Shown here: positions 19,425 to 26,025 of the stretch, one piece after another
How positions within the stretch are numbered: position 1 is the first letter of the stretch
Layout: every line of letters starts with the position of its first letter
Position numbers and translations under genes: made by a program
The notes under the pieces: model-generated
Database searches by the model: none
The model's input: only the letters and a program-made list of their open reading frames with translations
Told to the model about the DNA's origin: nothing
DNA from: Elysia marginata
Taxonomy: Eukaryota; Mollusca; Gastropoda; Plakobranchidae
Direction: 5' to 3'
Assembly (NCBI GenBank): GCA_019649035.1
Contig: BMAT01001508.1
Span: 122,677-148,701 of the forward strand
DNA length: 26,025 bases

Positions 19425-21866
19425 TTCGGCGTTGGATTTCTGGTTTGGTATTTCAACGTTTAGATCGAAGGTTGTTGAATTACATTTCCTCGCTTCACCC
19501 AGGCATTAAGGGAGTACTCGTTCACATGCAGAGAAAAATCTCAGTTTCTTATAGTGACGCGATGTTTTCTGCTAAAAGCACTTTATAAGATATCAAATGC
19601 ATTAAACTGCTCTTGACGATCTGAAAAAGCCCTCCATCAGGCATTCAACAACCAATATGCTTTTTCCACACAAAGCATGCCAGCCTGAGCTAATTACTCA
19701 TTTTACACATGAGTGAAACATGAGATGTAAACAGCCTTTTTCAAGAATTTACGCCGACATTGACAAACAAAGATTCGAGTTATAGGTATCTTGTTTAAGC
19801 TGCAGCCAAAAGCCTACCAATGGTCATTTTTTTGGTTTAAAAGTGCCAGTACCTTCAAAATACTTGCCTTTATTGGATCTTCTATCAGTCGAACAGTACA
19901 AAATTCTTACCACGTGGCTGACCTTTTTAATTCTATTTCTCTGCTGTCACTGTGTTTTCAGATTTGATTCCGCCTCTTCTCTGTATTTGCTTAAGCTGCT
20001 ATTCTACCGCCAATGACCGTTACGCTAGCGCTTGGAGTCAGGCTGTTATTCTCAACACCCGCACTGAATGGCGAAATTTTAATTACGCCTCAAGGAAAAT
20101 AATCTGGACCTGACTTACATTATATCAGTGGGGCTGGGGATAAGCGAGCTGTATACTCCAAAGAGACGAGGGTGTTTTAGAATTTCTGATGCCTTCACCG
20201 GTTTCTAAAGATTTAGACTTTTCTTTCTCGTCTTACCAAAAAGAAATGAAAGACTAAGCGTCACCAAATTTGAAGAATAATTATTCTGTATGCGGTCATG
20301 GCCCCCTGAGCCAGCGCTGGGAACCAAGGTCGACGTAGAGTGTGAATGGTAAAGTTTTCTGCGTGGGATTTCGGTTGGCTTCAAGGTTACAATAAATTTG
20401 GTTCCTTGTTAGAATAGTACTGTGGTTGACAGAAAGAAATACCCACTTGAATTCGGGGAAATATTCATCTTGTAAGATCTTTAACAAGAACATTAAAGAG
20501 AACCACCCCTCATGTGTACATGTAGGCATATAGAACTCTGATAATACATTTTACTATAGACCATTGACTGTAAGTTTTTTTCACACCGATATGTACGTGC
20601 GGCCCGAGTCGACTATGTAAGGAATCGTATCAAGACTACGCTAGGACAGTTTTTAATAAAAAAAATTGCGGATTAGAAAATGTTCTGAAAGGGGTACCAG
20701 ACATCGTTGCAACCAGCCTGCAAGCAAATTTTAAAACTCAATACCATATATTCATTTTCAAATTTTGAGACAGTTGTATTGCATTATGCGGAAAAGTGTG
20801 TGTAGCAAATAGAAAAAAAACCCCACTCTTCTATAGGTGGTGCTGTGAGCAAAATGTAATCTTGAGCTTTTGTGCCTTGAGTAAAACTTAAATTGGAAAG
20901 TCTTTCGTTTTAAGTGGTTCAACCATATGTATTTAACTATTCTGAGTCTGAAACTATTGACTACTGAGCTAGTGGGCTAAAGTATAATTATATTGTAGAC
21001 ATTAATGACAAACATTTTGATGTATGCGACAAACGAATCTTTTGTCTTTGAAATAAAAATTATTACAAAGATCGTAGTATAATAAGAGAACAAAATGTCG
21101 TTGTCTCCCGCATTGTCTCTTGATAACTTAAAGACTATGTCTGGTTCTTTGTATGCCTGTAAAAAACTATTGCTCAAGATTATTGTTCGATTCCCAACCA
21201 CGACGCATGTTGTGGCTGCCTTAGGAAAGCAATTCATCCACACTTTCCTCAGCCCACCCACCTATAAAAATGGGTATCTAGCTATAGGCAGTGCTTTCCA
21301 TTTTTAGGATGTTTGCATTTGAGCGCCCAAAAGGCAGACGTGTTGTAAATCTCTGAAATATGAGTGGAATTTGCTTTGGTGTGTATTGGCTTGCTGGGGG
21401 AAATCTGCAAAGTCTTAAGACTGCTTCGGAGGTGGAAGACTATAACCCATACCCATATCAATATTTAAGATTGAGAGGACAAAACAATATATCGTAGCGA
21501 TAGCAATCAAGGCAAAAAAAATGAAGTTTTTCACAAACAATGATTATTTTCACATTAAAAGCGTTACAAAAAAAGACAGCAGGCCTGAACACAAACTGCT
21601 GTGGTTATCCCACCTGAGGTTCTTACATTATTCCTGGACCACAACACAACGTGTACCCAATCCTTGTAATTCTTCCCTAAGATTCCAAGAAAACAAATTA
21701 ACTTTGATAGCTTGCAAAAAAAAATCATAGAGGAGCATACTTGTAATAGTTTGACCGCTTTCTGTATCAATTCGTGAGGTTGAAACAATTAAAATAACTA
21801 TGAAGCATCATTAGCATTTTGCGATAATATATATTTTTGTAACACATACATACTGCTTGTCTCTGT
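19425..21866. other. intergenic, no gene seen
   Basis: The open frame entering from the CTA tract ends at 19588 and has no motif after the repeat. Other frames are under 95 codons. A TATAAAAA at 21263-21270 is not followed by a plausible gene start. Confidence 0.5.
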
Positions 21867-21877
21867 TTGTCTGTCTG

Positions 21878-21937
<60 letters not shown>

Positions 21938-21947
21938 CAACACACAC
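21867..21947. repeat. (CTGT)n-(CT)n-(CA)n compound microsatellite
   Basis: CTGT units lead to a pure CT run ending near 21927 and then a CA run. Confidence 0.95.
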
Positions 21948-22330
21948 TTTCTTAAATTCATTTTATGTGCAACCTCTATAAGTAGATTTGATGAAGTTCA
22001 TTTTTGTCGCTCTCAAGATTCATTTAATCTAAAAGAGAATAAGATTTTGTCTTATGGAGCGTTGCTATTTTTCGGTCTATACATGACTGTATTACTTTAA
22101 ACCAGGTTGTATGTAAAAATATTCTTGTAGACAACGTTAGAGCATCACGAAAAAGGTGACTAAATAAAACCTGACTTTAAAATTATGCTCGCTCTGAGGG
22201 TGTAAGAGTGATTAAACAGTAACGGCGTAACATTATGTAAAGAGACGAGCAAAAATAAAATTACTCTTGATCACTAATTAGGAAAGGGGTATGTTTGAAA
22301 AAAAAAAGGGAAGAAGTTGTAATTTGAATG
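21948..22330. other. intergenic, no gene seen
   Basis: This is AT-rich sequence leading into the promoter-like block that follows. Confidence 0.5.
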
Positions 22331-22550
22331 GTGCGCGTGTACAAAATATGGTGGAAACGCTTCCGGAAGTGACGATATCACAATTTGGAAATAAAGGGGC
22401 GGAGCAAGCCCGCAAGGCAACTGGTCGGTGTTTCCGGCTAACAATGATGGGGCGCCCTTTGAGGTCTCGGTGCTCGCCCTTGGAATGTGTTGATGACACA
22501 CCACCCCTCCATCCGTTTTCAAAGCATAACAATTAACGAACGGAGACGGA
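22331..22550 (+). promoter_or_regulatory. housekeeping-type promoter (ETS/CRE, GC box) and 5' UTR
   Basis: This compact GC-elevated block has a TGCGCGTG NRF-1-like half site (22332-22339) and a YY1-like AAAATATGGTGG (22343-22354). A palindromic ETS site runs directly into a CRE half (CCGGAAGTGACG, 22363-22374). A GC box GGGGCGGAGC lies at 22396-22405 and a second ETS-type TTCCGG near 22432. There is no TATA box. ETS/NRF-1/YY1/Sp1 combinations are typical of nuclear genes for mitochondrial proteins. The block lies immediately upstream of a presequence-like first exon on the same strand. A 207-codon minus-strand frame (22274-22897) overlaps it but looks like a low-stop-density shadow. Confidence 0.5.
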
Positions 22551-22622
22551 ATGGGCCTGGAGAGAATGGTGATGTTGAGAGCTAGCAGCCGTGTGGCAGA
22601 CTTGGGGAAAGGGATGGTGAAG
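22551..22622 (+). CDS. probable first coding exon of a nuclear mitochondrial-protein gene (partial)
   Basis: ATG at 22551 (G at -3, G at +4) opens 24 codons that run without a stop to a perfect splice donor AAG|GTGAGT (exon ends 22622). The peptide, containing MVMLRASSRVADLGKGMVK, is rich in Arg, Lys, Ser, Ala, Leu and Val. It has one Glu and one Asp and could form an amphipathic helix, as expected of a mitochondrial targeting presequence. Internal Met codons at residues 6 and 8 could also start it. The exon ends in phase 0. The mature protein must be encoded downstream and I cannot identify it. The upstream promoter is of the matching housekeeping type, which raises confidence that this is a real gene start and not a chance frame. 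Confidence 0.4.
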
Positions 22623-23421
22623 GTGAGTAGACAAGAAATCGATATGGTTTGTGCGTTACTGCAAATTTTAAGCTCTAATTTTAGCTGCCGCAGAAATAGG
22701 TTTTGACGAATTATAGACCAAGGATGAAAGAGAAAAAAAAGAATAAGCGATACTTTCATAGTCTGTTTAGTTAAAACTTCTAGTCTCAAGAAATGCTGTG
22801 GGTGGAGGGAGGGTGTGAGCTTCTTCTTTCTTGTACTCATGGCCTTAGGCGGGGTAATGTAATAGAATATGGTGGCAAAAATAATGCCACCGCTCATTGT
22901 GTTATGATGAGCAAACCACTGGCAATGTTTGCTTTTTGCATTGAAGTCAAGCTGTTGCAGTTTGTTAAGGTTTTACAGCTTGCGATTCTCTTGTCTCTTG
23001 AAACCGCGTATAATGCAAAAGACAACCTTTATTAATTTGTTCATAAAGGAGAAGTTTGGTAATTAACAACAAAAGAAAGGGAGGGAAGAAATACAAGGAA
23101 AAAATGTTATTGTCATTGCCATTTCATAATCACGTTCATCAAAACCTTTGTATTTAAATCTAAGGCTAATTCTTTCGCAATGCCATTGTGCTTCAAACTT
23201 TAAAAAACATATTTGCATACCCAATAATTGTATTGCTTCTCGCCTTTGTCATTGCAGTAGCAACACGTTTTCATCCCAAAACAACATGTTGGTTTCTCCA
23301 TACCTTAGCTTACCCTCTCTTCTCCAATGAGGAAGCGGAAAGGGGAATAAGAACACCTAACCCAAAGAACAATAAGATAAACTCAATTTTTTTCTTAATA
23401 TGTTTGTCTGGCTGCCTGCTT

Positions 23422-23439
23422 GTCTCTCTCTCTCTCTAG

Positions 23440-23468
<29 letters not shown>
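23422..23468. repeat. (CT)n microsatellite
   Basis: This is a CT run with one AG interruption at about 23438-23440. Confidence 0.94.
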
Positions 23469-23476
<8 letters not shown>

Positions 23477-23487
23477 ACACCGCTTTT

Positions 23488-23904
23488 CTAATATGGCTTC
23501 TTAGCTTTGTCCAAGGTAAAAAATAAATAGATAAAAGTAACTTTTTGATGCATTTCATTGCTCATAATTTGATTGTTTGAGATAAAAATTCTTTGGCAAA
23601 GTGGCATTTTAGGGAGGTTTTGTGGAATTCTTTGCCAATTTGTTCTCCTTTTCGTTTCTGTTGGTAATTTCTTCCATTTTGTTGAAACCATGTTTTTTTT
23701 ATTTGAGAATCTGGACGAGAATTTGACATTGCCCTTCAATGTTTGATGTTCCTCATTGTCACAAAAGACTGCCTTTCGATAGACCCCAGGGAAGCGATTC
23801 TGCAGCTGCCATCCACTTTCTTCGCATGTCTCAGTCAGCTCAATCGTCCTATACATAGAATCAATTGTATGCTTTGACATTTCCTCGTTCCGGCATATCG
23901 ACAT
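23488..23904 (-). CDS. orphan ORF, 138 codons, probably chance
   Basis: I do not recognise this frame. The translation is hydrophilic and rich in Lys, Thr, Glu, Asn and Gln, unlike the Phe/Leu/Ser-rich random frames around it. It has no signal peptide, zinc-finger spacing, transposase triad or reverse-transcriptase motif. The C-terminal end turns hydrophobic (FIYLFFTLD). A frame of this length can arise by chance in 26 kb of six-frame AT-rich DNA. It is antisense to the putative gene starting at 22551 and could instead be a decayed element or an unrelated exon. Confidence 0.12.
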   Translation of the reverse strand: MSICRNEEMSKHTIDSMYRTIELTETCEESGWQLQNRFPGVYRKAVFCDNEEHQTLKGNVKFSSRFSNKKNMVSTKWKKLPTETKRRTNWQRIPQNLPKMPLCQRIFISNNQIMSNEMHQKVTFIYLFFTLDKAKKPY

Positions 23905-23966
23905 CTCTAACCTTGTCTCTACAAGTTGTTCCCAAAATCTTGAGAAATAATTATGAAGCTAAAACC

Positions 23967-23985
23967 TATTATTATTATTATTTTT
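23967..23985. repeat. short (ATT)n tract
   Basis: Five to six ATT units grade into a T run. Confidence 0.85.
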
Positions 23986-24656
23986 CCATAACCTTCAGAT
24001 ATCAAGTTCAGGCTTTATAGATCTTGAACCTTTCTTGCAGTTTCCGATTCCCCTTTGTACACACTTGCTTTGTCATCTTATCCTAATTTGTCGATATCGC
24101 TATACTTGATTTGAGCTAAAAATAGGTGGCTAATTTGATAGTTTGCTGCATTCAGAAATAGTGACTATATCAGATTCTATTATCATCCAGCTTGAAAAAT
24201 CTTCAGTTTGGAAACAACCGCTTGTTTTCTTAAAACTGTTGACGAATTTGAACCGTAATAAGCAAGCAGAATTTTTGCTCATAATCTTAGATGTAACCAC
24301 CTTCACCATCCTTAACAGTTAATTAGTATGTTTAGTTGTGAGAAATTTTCTTACATCATTACTTCGCAGAGTCATTCATCACTTCTTGACTAGATATAGG
24401 CATGGTGTGGCGACTCCTATTTTTATCATAAGTGATACAAAACTAATAAGTTTATAAATAAATATTGTGGAAGCAAGACAAGTTAAAAGTTTGTAAATAG
24501 AGGCGGCGAAAGACGTGGGTGTTGAGAGTAGATAGCGCATAGATCTTTGATTTTACATTGTACATGTTGTTCCTAGCTCCACCAGTTAATCCCGTATTAT
24601 TTTGTGCGAACAAGCTAGACAGTTTTGCTCTAATCCCGTTTGTCGCCCTGTCTCAG

Positions 24657-24776
24657 TCTTCGGTCAGCCAGGCACCCCGAGACGGGCAGCGCCACGATAC
24701 TTTAAATCCTACTTTGAGGCTCAGTACAAAGCCTTTTAAAGCGCGGATTATCTTTTTTCCCCCTTCTATTATCGTT
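24657..24776 (+). CDS. weak candidate second exon, in phase with the presequence exon
   Basis: A good acceptor (pyrimidine-rich GTCGCCCTGTCTCAG, AG at 24655-24656) precedes 120 bases, exactly 40 open codons in phase 0. They end at a GTAAGT donor (intron would begin 24777). The first part, beginning SSVSQAPRDGQRHD, is GC-elevated as expected of an exon in this genome. The end (IIFFPPSIIV) comes from a pyrimidine tract that looks more like an intron. The peptide matches no family I know. An imperfect inverted repeat (24645-24654 with 24679-24687) overlaps its start. It may be a coincidental frame. Confidence 0.15.
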
Positions 24777-24885
24777 GTAAGTTGTTAACACCCAAGGCAT
24801 ATGGGAGATACTTGAGCATTTACAAAAGTTATAAGTGAAATCAAAACTCTTTGTTTAGTTTAAAGATGATTATACATGCATTTCC

Positions 24886-24886
<1 letters not shown>

Positions 24887-24949
<63 letters not shown>

Positions 24950-24980
24950 CTCTTATTATTATTATTATTACTATTATTAC
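24887..24980. repeat. (ATT)n trinucleotide microsatellite
   Basis: This is a long ATT tract with one CCTC interruption near 24949-24953 and CTATT variants at its end. Confidence 0.96.
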
Positions 24981-25910
24981 TTCTACGAGCTGAAAAACCC
25001 GTTCAAAGAACTGGAAAATGAAGAGGGTTAGTAGCGTTGGTTTTTTTCCCTTTGTGCTCTACGCATGAGTTTTGAGTAAAGCTTATCTGGGGTTTATATA
25101 CATGTATCGAAAAAAAAAAGGAATACTTCCAGTCCATTACTTTCTCGATCTCCCTTTCTTATGTCCCTTCCCCCCTTTCCTGTGCCTTAGTTTTGTCGAT
25201 CAACAACCCCTTTAGAGTTTATTTTACATAACAACCTCATGCCTTCCCTTCCTTTTTATCTGCAATATATTGCCATATGTCAGATCCCTTCCCTCTCCTT
25301 TTTTCTTCACCTAAAAAAATCCAGATCTTAAATCTAGAACTTGTGGAGCCCAGAGTATAATTAACAAAGAAGACCACATTCTCTCTATTCTACTTCTTGT
25401 AAAGTCCTCGATGCATCAACCAAAATTAATGTAACCGTTAATTAAAAAACAAATATATACATAATAATGTCTGGATCCCATAGTTCATTCTCTATAGGTA
25501 TAACATTTCATTTGAGATCTGTACTCTAGAAACAAACAAACATAAAAGTTTGTGAAAATCATTCAACAAGCTTCTAAATTCACACCTTATTTCAGTAAAA
25601 AAATTATGACCGAAAATTTGTAACGTGCATGGGACACAACCGATTTGAAAACTTCCTTGTTGTAATCGCAAGGGAAGTGCTTTTCAGATTCACTCTAAAA
25701 ATAATTTATTTAACTCTAAAACAGTTTTTAGTGGATTTGCTTTAATTACTGGGTTTGCTTTAATTTCTTAAAATTCACCGTTTTCAGAAAAATATATCAC
25801 GCCAACTCCAATCTTCAATGCAGGTTACAACTTTGGGCTAAATTTCGCATATTTACCATGATGTGGTCTAGAAATGCTTTGATAGTTTCTCCTCATTTTT
25901 GTCCTTGCTT
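24981..25910. other. intergenic or intronic, no gene seen
   Basis: This is AT-rich sequence with pyrimidine-rich stretches (25140-25310) and AGATCT/TCTAGA words near 25323-25336 and 25516-25530. No exon is recognised. Confidence 0.5.
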
Positions 25911-25922
25911 AATTATTATTAA

Positions 25923-25965
<43 letters not shown>

Positions 25966-26025
25966 AGATTTATTTTTATCATTTTTATTATTATTACTAT
26001 TACTATTATCATTATTGTTGTTGTT
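25911..26025. repeat. (ATT)n microsatellite running to the window edge
   Basis: ATT units run to about 25963, followed by T-rich spacer and further ATT/ACT/GTT units up to the last base. The tract probably continues outside the window. Confidence 0.93.

Larger units (their letters stand above)
22623..24656 (+). other. probable intron or intergenic DNA after the presequence exon
   Basis: This is AT-rich sequence. Acceptor-like sites near 23257 and 24389 lead quickly to in-phase stops and are unlikely to be the next exon. It contains a (CT)n tract and a short ATT repeat. A 138-codon minus frame at 23488-23904 is listed separately. Confidence 0.35.

Noticed and set aside
19121-19588. 155-codon frame with a poly-Leu core
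   Set aside because: Most of it is the CTA microsatellite. The remainder after the repeat has no recognisable domain.
21184-21200. TTGTTCGATTCCC resembling a tRNA B-box
   Set aside because: The flanking bases do not form a T-arm stem, and there is no A-box or acceptor stem at the right distance.
21263-21270. TATAAAAA as a plus-strand promoter
   Set aside because: There is no initiator, open frame or splice donor downstream that would support a gene.
22274-22897. 207-codon minus-strand frame
   Set aside because: It is antisense to the promoter and presequence exon. Its Ser/Pro/Phe/Leu-rich translation has no motif. The GC-rich promoter lowers stop density and probably explains its length.
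1-26025. CRISPR array, operon, prophage or other prokaryotic system
   Set aside because: No regularly spaced repeats, no dense gene packing and no Shine-Dalgarno-led frames are present. The sequence has animal genome character throughout.

Overview
The window reads as AT-rich metazoan nuclear DNA, roughly two thirds A+T by eye. It has long microsatellites, long gene-free stretches and one 74-base assembly gap. There is no operon structure and no bacterial-type gene density. The best-supported gene is a Fer3/FERD3L-type basic helix-loop-helix (bHLH) transcription factor. The microsatellite types (CTAT/CTGT, CTA, ATT) and scattered CTAGATCTAG / TAGGCCTA words resemble gastropod mollusc genomes. 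'Lophotrochozoan, probably a gastropod' is an inference; species cannot be read from this window.

Region 1 (1-7470) is the Fer3-like locus on the minus strand. The intact 303-308 codon reading frame lies at 3619-4545 in one exon. About 2.3 kb upstream is a CpG- and GC-box-rich block (about 6870-7440) with two CACGTG E-boxes, inverted CCAAT boxes and a minus-strand TATAAA. A consensus donor at 6385/6386 and acceptor at 4670/4669 suggest a 5' noncoding exon and a 1.7 kb intron. Two possible downstream or upstream regulatory clusters (9480-9720 and 13240-13560) carry E-box, homeodomain, GATA and POU-type words.

Region 2 (7470-22330) has no recognisable gene. It holds microsatellites, the assembly gap inside a poly-A run (11499-11572), and a small GC-elevated island with a 46-residue minus-strand reading frame (12145-12285). 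It also holds a GC-rich hairpin-dense island (14160-14440), a dispersed-repeat-like segment (about 15980-16060), a degenerate hammerhead-ribozyme-like core of the kind found in retroelements (16768-16815), and a tRNA/SINE-like fragment beside a long CTA repeat (19191-19424).

Region 3 (22330-26025) probably holds the start of a second gene on the plus strand. A compact housekeeping-type promoter (ETS/CRE composite, GC box, second ETS site) precedes a 24-codon exon that looks like a mitochondrial targeting presequence and ends at a perfect splice donor. The product is not identifiable; the rest would lie downstream, with one weak in-phase candidate exon at 24657-24776. The remainder is intronic or intergenic with CT and ATT repeats.

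No new biological system is demonstrated. The most useful leads are the unannotated mitochondrial-type first exon, the ribozyme-like core, the hairpin-dense island and the candidate regulatory blocks around Fer3.
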